64,000 nt of DNA from an uncultured Lachnospiraceae bacterium. Lineage in GTDB: Bacteria > Bacillota > Clostridia > Lachnospirales > Lachnospiraceae. Of the stretch, positions 51,917 to 60,024 are shown piece after piece. Positions within the stretch are counted from its first letter, which is position 1. Each line of letters starts with the position of its first letter. The stretch spans positions 1-64,000 of the forward strand of contig CAJUFN010000008.1 of the NCBI GenBank assembly GCA_910585545.1, read 5' to 3'. Both the position numbers and the translations under genes were made by a program. A model generated the notes under the pieces. The model did not search any database. It saw only the letters and a list, made by a program, of their open reading frames with translations, and was not told the DNA's origin.

Positions 51917-52546
51917 TTATTTCACAATTTCAAAATTTGCCTCTTCTAATAACTGATTTTTCATTTCCTCAAAATACGCCGTCCATTCCGTTTCTAAATC
52001 AATATTATTATTCTTTTTCATTTGTTGCTTATGCTTAAATTCTGTTTCCACATTTTTTACATATTTCTGAATAGGCAGATTCTTTTTGTACACCTCAAAT
52101 TCATATTCCCAATATGCCTCTTCGCTTTCAAATTGATTCATTATGCTTTGTATCTCTCCCTTATTATCTGCTTGTTCTGCAAATTCTTTTAACTCATCAA
52201 TATATTCCCAAATTTCTTCATCTGTAACTATATATCCTTGCTTTATAGCTTCTTGATACAATGCCTCCCTTTTCAGCATATAATCTTCTGCCTGAGCCAT
52301 TGCTTCTTCTTCATTCATACCGGAAAGCATATAAAACTGCATACACTGTTCAATCTCTGACCTCAAAACTTCACCCATGTCTCCAATTGCATATACTTCA
52401 TCGGAATAGTTTTGTGATTGTTCTTTTAAAATTCCTCCCCATTTTTCCATTTGAGAATCATCTGCCATTGCCCAAATACCAATTGCTACTACTACCAAGA
52501 AAGCTACACCTATAGTAATGCATATTTTCTTTTTATGAACTTTCAT
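51917..52546 (-). CDS. Membrane-anchored protein, SurA_N-like helical domain
   Basis: 209 residues from MKVHKKK at 52546, behind GGAGGACG. One N-terminal anchor helix (about 8-26) precedes an acidic helical extracytoplasmic region with EEEAMAQAEDYMLKREALYQEAIKQGYIVTDEEIWEYIDELKEF, the pattern of the chaperone N-domain in PrsA/SurA. It lacks a parvulin PPIase domain. It could hold or fold the secreted partner encoded upstream; this is inference. Last gene of the cassette, followed by a strong terminator. Confidence 0.72.
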   Translation of the reverse strand: MKVHKKKICITIGVAFLVVVAIGIWAMADDSQMEKWGGILKEQSQNYSDEVYAIGDMGEVLRSEIEQCMQFYMLSGMNEEEAMAQAEDYMLKREALYQEAIKQGYIVTDEEIWEYIDELKEFAEQADNKGEIQSIMNQFESEEAYWEYEFEVYKKNLPIQKYVKNVETEFKHKQQMKKNNNIDLETEWTAYFEEMKNQLLEEANFEIVK

Positions 52547-52612
52547 ACCATCGTCCTCCATATTTTATCCATAATACTTATTTTTTATCTTTCCCCTATA
52601 GATTTCATATTT

Positions 52613-53119
52613 TTAACCAAAAGTTAATGAAACTGAACCAGCGGCTGACGGTGGTATTGCTCCATCGCAGCAAAGAAGAAACGGTAAATTCCCGGTTATT
52701 TTGTCTCTCCTTGCATACGTCACTTGTTGCTCATTAGTATATATTATTCCGCCATCCCATTCTCCGCCATAAATCATACTATCTCTTCTCCAACTGTTAA
52801 ACACCGTTCCACTTGAATGCTTTACATTCAACAACGACACATATGGTTTAAATGTTGCATATCCAAGTTGATATACTGCTGATTTTTGTCTTCTTTTAAG
52901 CGTAATATTCATACCTGATGAGTCATAATCCTCCTGATATGTAACCTCAGCATAAATCGACGACCACCCACCTTCTGGCACTGGAAACAGATATCTTTTT
53001 GTAGTTGAATTTCTATATGAAGCTGCTGCTCGTGTTGATATCGTTCCTTGCGTTATCGCCAAACAGCACACTCCAATTAGTAACACCAAATATTTTACAT
53101 ATATCTTTTTCTTCATCAT
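52613..53119 (-). CDS. Secreted beta-rich protein of unknown family
   Basis: 168 residues from MMKKKIYVKY at 53119, behind AAAGGAG; the ORF start at 53155 overlaps the small gene upstream. Signal peptide (about 1-33, cleaved after TRA-A). The mature part begins AASYRNSTTKRYLFPV and has strand-like Tyr-rich segments WSSIYAEVTYQEDYDSSG, SAVYQLGYATFKPYVSLLNVKHSSG and IIYTNEQQVTYARRDK, ending PPSAAGSVSLTFG. Two adjacent Cys lie near the C-terminus. I recognise no family; a secreted effector or bacteriocin-like protein is possible but unproven. Confidence 0.75.
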   Translation of the reverse strand: MMKKKIYVKYLVLLIGVCCLAITQGTISTRAAASYRNSTTKRYLFPVPEGGWSSIYAEVTYQEDYDSSGMNITLKRRQKSAVYQLGYATFKPYVSLLNVKHSSGTVFNSWRRDSMIYGGEWDGGIIYTNEQQVTYARRDKITGNLPFLLCCDGAIPPSAAGSVSLTFG

Positions 53120-53132
53120 TTTCTTTACTCCT

Positions 53133-53246
53133 TTACATATTTGCAAGTACATCAATTGCCAAAACTACTCCCAGCGATGACATAATCCCGCCTTTGACAG
53201 TTAAAAGATGATAAAACGACCACATAACAAACTTACTCTTCCTCAT
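53133..53246 (-). CDS. 37-residue small membrane peptide (ATGA-coupled)
   Basis: ATG (53244-53246) overlaps the TGA of the lipoprotein gene upstream by the four bases ATGA, and its stop is 13 bp before the next gene's ATG, whose SD follows directly. It reads MRKSKFVMWSFYHLLTV, then KGGIMSSLGVVLAIDVLANM: positively charged tip, one hydrophobic C-terminal helix (about 18-37). Placement and coupling argue it is translated. Unknown family; may be a small regulator, immunity peptide or leader. Confidence 0.5.
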   Translation of the reverse strand: MRKSKFVMWSFYHLLTVKGGIMSSLGVVLAIDVLANM

Positions 53247-54403
53247 TTTCCGGTACTTTTTTCTTCTCTCACTGGATCTTGATATTTTTTGTACACCAAT
53301 TCTTCTCTTTTTCCATCTCCTATACCATCTTCCCTCTCTTCTTTCGGTGCTAAGAATCCACCTGGCACAGGATAAGCTCCTATCATCTGTGTATCAAAAT
53401 CCCAGTCGATATCCTGTCCGCTCTCTTCTCTTTTTGCAAGATCATACAACATATGTTTGTTCCCAACACTTATCAGCATTATCTTACCGTCTTTATCCCC
53501 AAAAGAGAATCCTTCCGGAAATGAAAAGATTTTTGTCGCGCTGCCATCTGCTTCTGCATGATACATATCTTTACTTTGCATATCACCGTTTCCAAGAAAT
53601 TCTGTATAATAGATGCCTATATCATCATTGGCAGTAACGAGAAAACCGTTTTCAATTGTTCTAAGCAATTCTGCTTGTCCATTCTCATATCGGTATATTT
53701 TTTTCGTCATTTCTCTTTCTGCCTGCCTTTGTTCTTCTATCGTATTCGCTTCTGTCCAAGGACTCTGCCACTCATAATACAGCACTCCATCTTTTGCTGA
53801 CACCAAAGAAAATCTACCTTCGTTTGACTCAATTGTCGCCAGATGTGTTTCTTTCCCATCTTTTAAATCAATCTGGTAAATCTGCTCTGTCTGTATTCCA
53901 TAATCTTCACTTTCTTTATAGTCACTAACTTTTGCCACTATGTATAAATATCTATTCGAAAGAATCAAATCACTCACCACAAGCACCATCCCTTGCTCCT
54001 GTTCTTTCTCCAGAATCCGAAATACCATTTCCTTTTCTGTATTGTCCCTCTCTGCAATTTCTACCGTCCCATCAAAAGACACGAAATACAATCTATGATT
54101 ACTGACATATGGTACATGTTCACCCATATCTATATGCGCAAAACACTCACTGCTACCATGTAAGCAACCATTCTTTTCACACAATACAACGGAACTATCT
54201 GCATCAATGTCGTAATAAGTCAGGCACTCCTGCGAATTCACGTAATAGAAACCATTTTCATACGGAACAACTTCATAGTTTCTTCTTCCTGTAGGGGTTG
54301 TCCATTCTTCTGCATCTTCTTCAAACGTCCACTCCTTCTTGCTGCATCCTGCTACCACAAGAATCATTAGTGCGATACCTAAAACAATTTTTATATTTTT
54401 CAT
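53243..54403 (-). CDS. Lipoprotein with beta-propeller-like repeats
   Basis: 386 residues. Lipobox VVAGCSKK with Cys20 after a hydrophobic signal. The mature protein has repeated strand patterns such as NGFYYVNSQECLTYYDI, HRLYFVSFDGTVEI, NRYLYIVAKVSD and DGVLYYEWQSP, resembling DUF5050-type propeller repeats. A CEKNGCLHGSSECFAHI motif (about 76-92), with Cys and His residues, is typical of a Lachnospiraceae surface-lipoprotein group. First gene of a four-gene unit. Role unknown. Confidence 0.8.
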   Translation of the reverse strand: MKNIKIVLGIALMILVVAGCSKKEWTFEEDAEEWTTPTGRRNYEVVPYENGFYYVNSQECLTYYDIDADSSVVLCEKNGCLHGSSECFAHIDMGEHVPYVSNHRLYFVSFDGTVEIAERDNTEKEMVFRILEKEQEQGMVLVVSDLILSNRYLYIVAKVSDYKESEDYGIQTEQIYQIDLKDGKETHLATIESNEGRFSLVSAKDGVLYYEWQSPWTEANTIEEQRQAEREMTKKIYRYENGQAELLRTIENGFLVTANDDIGIYYTEFLGNGDMQSKDMYHAEADGSATKIFSFPEGFSFGDKDGKIMLISVGNKHMLYDLAKREESGQDIDWDFDTQMIGAYPVPGGFLAPKEEREDGIGDGKREELVYKKYQDPVREEKSTGK

Positions 54404-54780
54404 CCTGCCGAGCCCCCCTATCCATTATCTGCCCTCATTTATCTTTGATACCACTCGTCCCATGCCTATTGCTAATAATATTAGCCATAAAATCCGATCA
54501 GTCTCCTTATTACAAGAAAAAATATGAATCTCTTATCAAACCTCATGACAAGGAAGGGTTACTTTCTTTCACACTATTTTCTCTGTTTTTCCTATTTCTT
54601 TCAATACTTATTGCATAATTGTCCCAAAATCTGCCTAAATGGAATCACAAAAACAATTAACAATACTACTCTTAGTTAATATTCTTATTATAATGTCAAT
54701 TAGTTTCACCATGACAATTGGATTAAGTACAAGAAAATGTCCAGAAGCCCCAAACCCCAAGCACAACTTTTCAAAAAAAA
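54404..54780. other. Divergent intergenic region, no gene seen
   Basis: AT-rich. GCTAATA-A-TATTAGC is a palindrome near 54470-54484 that could be an operator for the lipoprotein operon. The open frame 54639-54830 has a hydrophobic start but no SD and runs into the C69 promoter, so it is not accepted. Confidence 0.4.
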
Positions 54781-54809
54781 TTGATAAATTCTCATTTGTG
54801 TTGTATAAT
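54781..54809 (+). promoter_or_regulatory. Promoter of the C69 peptidase gene
   Basis: TTGATA (54781-54786), 17-bp spacer, TATAAT (54804-54809). Confidence 0.88.
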
Positions 54810-54855
54810 TATGCACTGGGAATTTATTAACCACAAAATGGAAGGAGAAGAGTTT

Positions 54856-56769
54856 ATGAGAAAACTGAAAAAAACAAAGAAATTATTACCTGCTCTCCTG
54901 GCATCAGCTCTGGTATTTGCAAATCCTATATCTGCTTTAGCTTGTACCGGTGTTTATGTTGGAAGTCAGGTAAGTGAAAATGGAAGTACTTATATGGGGC
55001 GTTCCGAAGATATCGGCAACCTGTATGGGAAAGTCTTTAGCGTAGCTCCTGCAAGGGATATTGCTGAAAACGAAGTGTATAAAGATACTTATGGTTTTAC
55101 TATGGATTACAGCAAATTTTCATATCCTGACCGTACATATTCTTATACTTATGTCAGAGATTCTGTAAATTACAATGAAACTATGAAAGATGCCAACGGC
55201 AATTATATTGGCGAAGCTTATGCAGAAGCAGGACAGAACGAAAAAGGATTATCTATGTCTGCTACCGTATCCACCAATTATAATAATGACGCCAAAGCTG
55301 CCGATTCTTTAGTAAGAACCGGTATCTGCGAAATCTCTATGACAAGCATCCTCTTAGGCGGCGCTGCAACTGCAAGAGAAGCAGTTGATTTATTGGCAGC
55401 TATCATCGATGAATACGGTGCAGGTGAATGTAACTCCATCATGTTCAGCGACCCAAATGAAACATGGTACTTTGAAATCGTATCCGGACATCAATATGCG
55501 GCTGTAAAAATGCCTGCTGACAAAGTTTCTGTTCAGCCAAATATCATGTTACTGGACGTTATTGATGTAACAGATACAGAAAACGTTGTTGTTTCAGAAC
55601 GCTTAGTAAGTCTTGCCCAAGAAAATGGATTTCTGGAAACGGACGAAAACGGAAACATTCACGTTGCTAAAACTTATTCCAGAGAGAACTCCGGTGCAGG
55701 ACAGTATTCAAGATACTGGCAAGGATTATTTTATGTAAATCCGGCAGCCGCAGCGCAATTAGATGTCTCAAACATCAATAATGGAATCAATCCACTGCCT
55801 CTTTACATAAATCCTGTGGAAAGATTATCCACGATGGATGTGTTAAGACTTTTAGCTTACCGCGGAGAAGGTTCTTCTATGGATTCAAATGCAAACTCCG
55901 GAATTTATGCAATCGGAAACGAAAGACAAGGAGAATGTCATATTTTTGAGACCAGACAGGACATGCCTGATGAATTGTCCGTAATTCAATGGCAGGCTAT
56001 GGCAGATGCAGAATTTTCTATTTATGTTCCATACTATTCTGCATTAGTTACCGAAACAAATGAACTTTATCACACAGAAGCTTTACCTAGAAATTATACG
56101 GACGGAAGCGATACAGAAGGTCAGATCAACTTAAATTTCCATCTGATCAACGACCTTTGTTACAAGAACCGTGCAAACTGTGCCGATGCCGTAAAATCTT
56201 ATTTTGAGGCTTATCAGGAAAGCTTGATCGCACAGCAGGAAGAAGCAGATCAGGTAATGTCACTCATTTATGTACATGACAAAGAAGCTGCCAAAACCGC
56301 TGCTACCGAAACCGGCAAGGAACTCGCCGCACAGGTAAGTGCTGCAAGCAGCGCTGTATTGTCTGAATTACGCGCATATCTTTCAGGTGATATGACCGAA
56401 GTATTTACTTTGAGTGAAGAAACGAAAAATATGATGCCTGTATATCAGGTGAATGAAGATTTGATTCCGGAACATACTATGGAAATAAAATTCGACGCAG
56501 ACAATCACTGGAACGAATGCAGTATCTGCGGTACTGTAGAAAATGCAGAAGGTCATACTTACGAAAACGGCATATGTACCGTATGTCAGGCGAAAGATCC
56601 AAACTTTAAGCCTTCTAAGCCGTCTAATAATACGCCGACAGTAAAACCAACTACAAATAACAAACCAGCTCCAAAAACAGGGGATTCGTCTCCGTTGATC
56701 CTGTTCGCTGCGTTAGCTGCTGTTTGTGTTTCTGCAATCACAGTTACAGAAAAAAAGAAATCAAACTAA
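54856..56769 (+). CDS. Cell-wall-anchored C69-family dipeptidase
   Basis: 637 residues from ATG at 54856 after GAAGGAGAAG; the upstream TTG coincides with the -35 box. Signal peptide (1-29) ends at ALA, exposing Cys30 of CTGVYVGSQVSENGSTY, the N-terminal nucleophile of the Ntn-hydrolase C69 fold. Typical C69 motifs follow: NEKGLSMSATVS, ECNSIMFSDPNETWYFEIVSGHQYAAVKMP, and YSRYWQGLFYVNP. A Cys/His cluster CSICGTVENAEGHTYENG/CTVC (about 575-605) precedes a Thr/Pro linker, a PKTGD sortase motif (about 606), a hydrophobic helix and KKK tail. It probably takes dipeptides at the surface. Confidence 0.92.
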   Translation: MRKLKKTKKLLPALLASALVFANPISALACTGVYVGSQVSENGSTYMGRSEDIGNLYGKVFSVAPARDIAENEVYKDTYGFTMDYSKFSYPDRTYSYTYVRDSVNYNETMKDANGNYIGEAYAEAGQNEKGLSMSATVSTNYNNDAKAADSLVRTGICEISMTSILLGGAATAREAVDLLAAIIDEYGAGECNSIMFSDPNETWYFEIVSGHQYAAVKMPADKVSVQPNIMLLDVIDVTDTENVVVSERLVSLAQENGFLETDENGNIHVAKTYSRENSGAGQYSRYWQGLFYVNPAAAAQLDVSNINNGINPLPLYINPVERLSTMDVLRLLAYRGEGSSMDSNANSGIYAIGNERQGECHIFETRQDMPDELSVIQWQAMADAEFSIYVPYYSALVTETNELYHTEALPRNYTDGSDTEGQINLNFHLINDLCYKNRANCADAVKSYFEAYQESLIAQQEEADQVMSLIYVHDKEAAKTAATETGKELAAQVSAASSAVLSELRAYLSGDMTEVFTLSEETKNMMPVYQVNEDLIPEHTMEIKFDADNHWNECSICGTVENAEGHTYENGICTVCQAKDPNFKPSKPSNNTPTVKPTTNNKPAPKTGDSSPLILFAALAAVCVSAITVTEKKKSN

Positions 56770-56815
56770 AAAGATAGATGCATAGCAAATAATGTAAAGC
56801 AGTATGCAAAAAGAG

Positions 56816-56882
56816 AAAATACGAATCTCCCATGGAAGCTCAGCTATTAAAAACCCTGATTTCCATGGGAGATTCGTATTTT
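56816..56882. terminator. Bidirectional terminator after the C69 gene
   Basis: AAAATACGAATCTCC-CATGGAA (56816-56837) pairs with TTCCATGGGAGATTCGTATTTT (56861-56882). A/T runs flank both sides. It separates it from the convergent small gene. Confidence 0.85.
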
Positions 56883-56894
56883 AAGATTTAAAGT

Positions 56895-57143
56895 TTAAAG
56901 AAGTTGTTTCACATGTTCATAATCTTTCTCATCTACAGAAAGAATATATTCTATATCCCGCTCTCCATGCAACCCATAAGTTGTGTTGCTCTTCGTAAGC
57001 ATTTGCAATAAAAACAGCGGTGTTTTTGAATTCTTTTGGTTATCCTCTGTATAACCCACGCCATTCTTTTCCAAAATATTTTTAATACGCAAAAACTCAT
57101 CTAATGATGTACCCTTATATACGATCTGTATTTTATTCATCAT
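56895..57143 (-). CDS. Small DUF2007-like hypothetical protein
   Basis: 82 residues, start after GGAGGAAAATAA. It begins MMNKIQIVYKGTSLDEFLRIKNILEKNGVGY and ends EYILSVDEKDYEHVKQLL, the beta-alpha-beta-beta pattern of DUF2007 putative signal-transducing proteins. Function unknown. Repeat copy E occupies the whole gap between it and ddh, ending next to its SD. Confidence 0.68.
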   Translation of the reverse strand: MMNKIQIVYKGTSLDEFLRIKNILEKNGVGYTEDNQKNSKTPLFLLQMLTKSNTTYGLHGERDIEYILSVDEKDYEHVKQLL

Positions 57144-57162
57144 TTATTTTCCTCCTATAATG

Positions 57163-57290
57163 AAGAATGTGCTTCGCGCATTCTTGCGCCTGCGGCAGCC
57201 GCATACGGCAACTTCATTGTACGCCGCAGTGCGCATCCCGCGGAGCGTTTTATAATATAGGAAAGTACAAACTTTCCTATATTATAAAAA
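57163..57290 (-). repeat. Structured intergenic repeat, copy E
   Basis: Full-length copy. The ddh stop codon (57282-57284) is inside its first stem. The first stem is ATAATATAGGAAAGT/ACTTTCCTATATTAT, a G-to-A change on one arm matched by C-to-T on the other. The inner hairpin is GCCG-cata-CGGC where copies B and D have GTCG-cata-CGAC, again compensatory. The final hairpin is AAGAATGTGC/GCGCATTCTT (G-U). Confidence 0.9.
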
Positions 57291-58268
57291 GTGCGCTCTT
57301 AATTCTTCCGGTGACTGCACAGCAAGATACGCTGGTGCAACATCAAATGCAGTCTTACATCCGCTCTGCCCTTCCTTGCTCATACGATATGCTGCTCTTG
57401 CGTATGCCACAAGTACAGCTGAAGTAAATTCCGGATTGGAATCTAAATTCAAGCTATATTCAATAAGATGACTGTTTTCATTTTCCCATCCTGTCTTCCC
57501 GCTGCGGATGACAAACCCGCCATGTGGAATTCCACTGTGGTCGCGTTTTAATTCTTCTTCACTGATAAAATGCACGATGGTATCGTAATCGGCAAAGTAA
57601 TTTGGCATTGTCTTAATACGCTCTTCGATTTGCACCTTATCTGCACCTTCTTCGGCTACCACAAAACATTCTCGAAGATGTTTTTCTCTCGTTGTCAAAT
57701 CTGGATTCTCACCTGCACGAACCGCATTTAATGCCTCTTCCTTTGGAATCGTATACTGTTTTGCATCCTTCACACCTTCTATGCGGCGAATGGCATCAGA
57801 ATGTCCCTGACTTACACCCTTGCCCCAGAATGTATAATCCCTCCCGTTCGGAAGAATTGCATTTGCATATAAACGATTTAAGGAGAACATTCCCGGATCC
57901 CAGCCGATAGAAATCATACCGATTTTTCCACTCGCCTTCGCCGCTTCATCTACTGCTGCGAAATGCTCCGGAATCTTTGCATGGGTATCAAAACTATTTA
58001 CCACGTTAAACATCTTTACGAACTCCGGTGTCTGTACTGGAAGGTCTGTTGCGCTTCCGCCGCACAGAATCATAACGTCAATCTCATCTTTTTGCTTTTT
58101 GGCATCCTCGATTGCATATACCGGAACCCCTTCTGTCAACACTTTCACAGTTGCCGGATCACGTCTTGTAAATACAGCCTTCAATTCCATATCCGGATTC
58201 TGTTTGATCGCACATTCCACACCACGTCCTAAATTTCCGTATCCTAAAATACCAATTTTAATACTCAA
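57282..58268 (-). CDS. ddh: meso-Diaminopimelate D-dehydrogenase
   Basis: 328 residues. NADPH enzyme aminating tetrahydrodipicolinate directly to meso-DAP for lysine and peptidoglycan. The Rossmann GILGYGNLGRGVE (about 7-19), CGGSATDLP (about 70), DTHAKIP, SIGWDPGMFSLNRLYANAILP (substrate site) and GHSDAIRRI are diagnostic. The last codons TTT TTA TAA are contributed by repeat copy E, so the C-terminus may differ from relatives. Own promoter at 58329-58356. Confidence 0.95.
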   Translation of the reverse strand: MSIKIGILGYGNLGRGVECAIKQNPDMELKAVFTRRDPATVKVLTEGVPVYAIEDAKKQKDEIDVMILCGGSATDLPVQTPEFVKMFNVVNSFDTHAKIPEHFAAVDEAAKASGKIGMISIGWDPGMFSLNRLYANAILPNGRDYTFWGKGVSQGHSDAIRRIEGVKDAKQYTIPKEEALNAVRAGENPDLTTREKHLRECFVVAEEGADKVQIEERIKTMPNYFADYDTIVHFISEEELKRDHSGIPHGGFVIRSGKTGWENENSHLIEYSLNLDSNPEFTSAVLVAYARAAYRMSKEGQSGCKTAFDVAPAYLAVQSPEELRAHFL

Positions 58269-58328
58269 TTGCTTGTTCCTCCTTTATATGTTCTATCTCC
58301 AAATATAAACTTTTTATTTACGTTCCTT

Positions 58329-58356
58329 ATTTTACACATTTAAGCCAAAAATGCAA
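58329..58356 (-). promoter_or_regulatory. Promoter of ddh
   Basis: On the minus strand TTGCAT (58351-58356), 16-bp spacer, TAAAAT (58329-58334). Confidence 0.6.
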
Positions 58357-58414
58357 GTCTTTTTTACATTAACGCGTCAAAATCCTTTGTTTTTTTCTCC
58401 ATACATCTTGACAA

Positions 58415-59314
58415 TCATATTCCTTCGCAATCAAATTGAGGGATAAAGCTTTCATCCGCAGTTTCTCCTTCTTGGATAAATCCATTCTCAATTCCCAAAT
58501 CAATCGCAAAGTCAACCACTTCGTCATATTCTGCTTCTGTGATTTTACGGTTGATTTCAGGATAGGCCGCCACATGCTTAAGCGGCGTATACTGATTCAT
58601 AATACTATAATAAATATCATTTCCATATGTACCATATAAGTATGCAAGAATCTGCTTTGATTCCTCTACATGCCCTGGTAAGATCAAGTGCCTTACGATC
58701 ACACCACGCTGCATATATCCCTCATCATCAAACACCGCTTCCTTGCATTGCCTTACCATCTCTTTTATCGCCATCTTTGTAATCTGAGGATAATCAGATG
58801 CATTGGAATACTTCTTTGCTGTAACAGAATTTATATATTTAAAATCAGGAAGATAGATGTCTACAGCTCCCTCTAACAGTTTTAATGTCTCCACGCTTTC
58901 ATATCCGCTGGAATTGTATAACACCGGAATCTTAAATCCTTTTTCCTTTGCTATTCGAAGCGAGCGGATGATCTGCGGCACACAATGCGTACCCGTGACA
59001 AGATTCAGATTTGCCGCTCCCTCCTTTTGCAGCCTCAAAAAAATCTTTGCCAGATGTTCTATGTCAATTTCTTTTCCGGCCCTTCCTGCTGCAATCTCAT
59101 GGTTCTGACAAAATACACATCTTAGATTGCATCCACTAAAAAATACAGTTCCGGAACCTCTGCCTCCTGAAATACAAGGCTCTTCCCACATATGAAGCGC
59201 TGCTCTAGCCACGTAAATACTCGCACTTTGTCCGCAATATCCTGCTTTGTCAGCCATGCGGTTTACTTTACAATTTCTTGGACAAAGCGTACATTTTTTT
59301 AAGAATTCTTCCAT
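58415..59314 (-). CDS. Radical SAM protein with N-terminal Cys cluster (PflA-like)
   Basis: 299 residues; ATG at 59314, one base after the NUDIX stop. N-terminal CTLCPRNCKVNR with CG (about 8-30) could bind a second iron-sulfur cluster. The radical SAM CxxxCxxC is SGCNLRCVFCQNHEI (about 66-80). Then NLVTGTHCVPQI, VYNSSGYESVETL, and DIYLPDFKYINS. This is the activase-like group (AmmeMemoRadiSam/PflA-type) of unknown substrate. Translationally coupled to the NUDIX gene. Confidence 0.9.
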   Translation of the reverse strand: MEEFLKKCTLCPRNCKVNRMADKAGYCGQSASIYVARAALHMWEEPCISGGRGSGTVFFSGCNLRCVFCQNHEIAAGRAGKEIDIEHLAKIFLRLQKEGAANLNLVTGTHCVPQIIRSLRIAKEKGFKIPVLYNSSGYESVETLKLLEGAVDIYLPDFKYINSVTAKKYSNASDYPQITKMAIKEMVRQCKEAVFDDEGYMQRGVIVRHLILPGHVEESKQILAYLYGTYGNDIYYSIMNQYTPLKHVAAYPEINRKITEAEYDEVVDFAIDLGIENGFIQEGETADESFIPQFDCEGI

Positions 59315-59315
59315 C

Positions 59316-59798
59316 TTAGTAATACTCTCCATCCAAAATATCCACACCATCTAGCACCGCTTCTACAAGTACATCTCCCTCATAGCTTAATTTCAGCGAA
59401 AAAAATGGCGCTTCCTCAGCCAGAAGTTTAAGAAAAATCTTATCCCCTATCCACAAATTCAATCTCGAAAGTTCTGATTTTCTGACCCACTCCAATGTTC
59501 CTTCATTACAAGGAGTAAGCTCTCCTTCAAATCCATCTGCTGTATACAAACACATATATTCCGTGACACCGGTATTTGATATAAATGTCACAAGCCCGCG
59601 AAAACGATACGATGTAAGCGTATAACCAGTCTCTTCTTTCACCTCGCGAAGCAGACACTCCTCCGGACTTTCATTCTCTTCAAAATGTCCGCCGACTCCA
59701 ATCCATTTCCCTTCATTTACATCATTTTTTTTCTTAATCCGATGCATCATCAGATAAGCATCGTCTTTTTCTATATAACATAATGTTGTAAGACTCAT
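59316..59798 (-). CDS. NUDIX hydrolase, MutT/8-oxo-dGTPase-like
   Basis: 160 residues from ATG at 59798 after GAGGAAG. The Nudix box is GGHFEENESPEECLLREVKEETGY (about 40-63) with all Glu and Arg ligands. The N-terminus TLCYIEKDDAYLMMHR and C-terminal PFFSLKLSYEGDVL fit the MTH1/YtkD-like group cleaning oxidised nucleotides. Substrate uncertain. Confidence 0.9.
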   Translation of the reverse strand: MSLTTLCYIEKDDAYLMMHRIKKKNDVNEGKWIGVGGHFEENESPEECLLREVKEETGYTLTSYRFRGLVTFISNTGVTEYMCLYTADGFEGELTPCNEGTLEWVRKSELSRLNLWIGDKIFLKLLAEEAPFFSLKLSYEGDVLVEAVLDGVDILDGEYY

Positions 59799-59937
59799 TT
59801 TTTCTTCCTCGTATCTTTCGTGATTTTCATATGACCATTTTACCACGTCTTTTGATATTTATTATTTCTGTGTTTTGTTAAATATTTATTAATTTTTCTA
59901 TCTTTTTATTATTATATGTTATTTTAAAAGATAATTG

Positions 59938-59946
59938 TGCTATAAT
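59938..59946 (+). promoter_or_regulatory. Extended -10 promoter of the surface-protein gene
   Basis: TGC followed by TATAAT; no good -35. It leaves a leader of about 70 bases with an imperfect AAACAGATTGTTT-type repeat. Confidence 0.55.
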
Positions 59947-60024
59947 AAACTCAACAAACAGATTGTTTATTCTGTTATGTTCTATAACAATTTCATATAT
60001 TTTATTAAAAAGGGGTGAGCAGTC

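Noticed and set aside
54639..54830. 63-codon frame with a hydrophobic start
   Set aside because: No SD and it overlaps the C69 promoter; left as non-coding.
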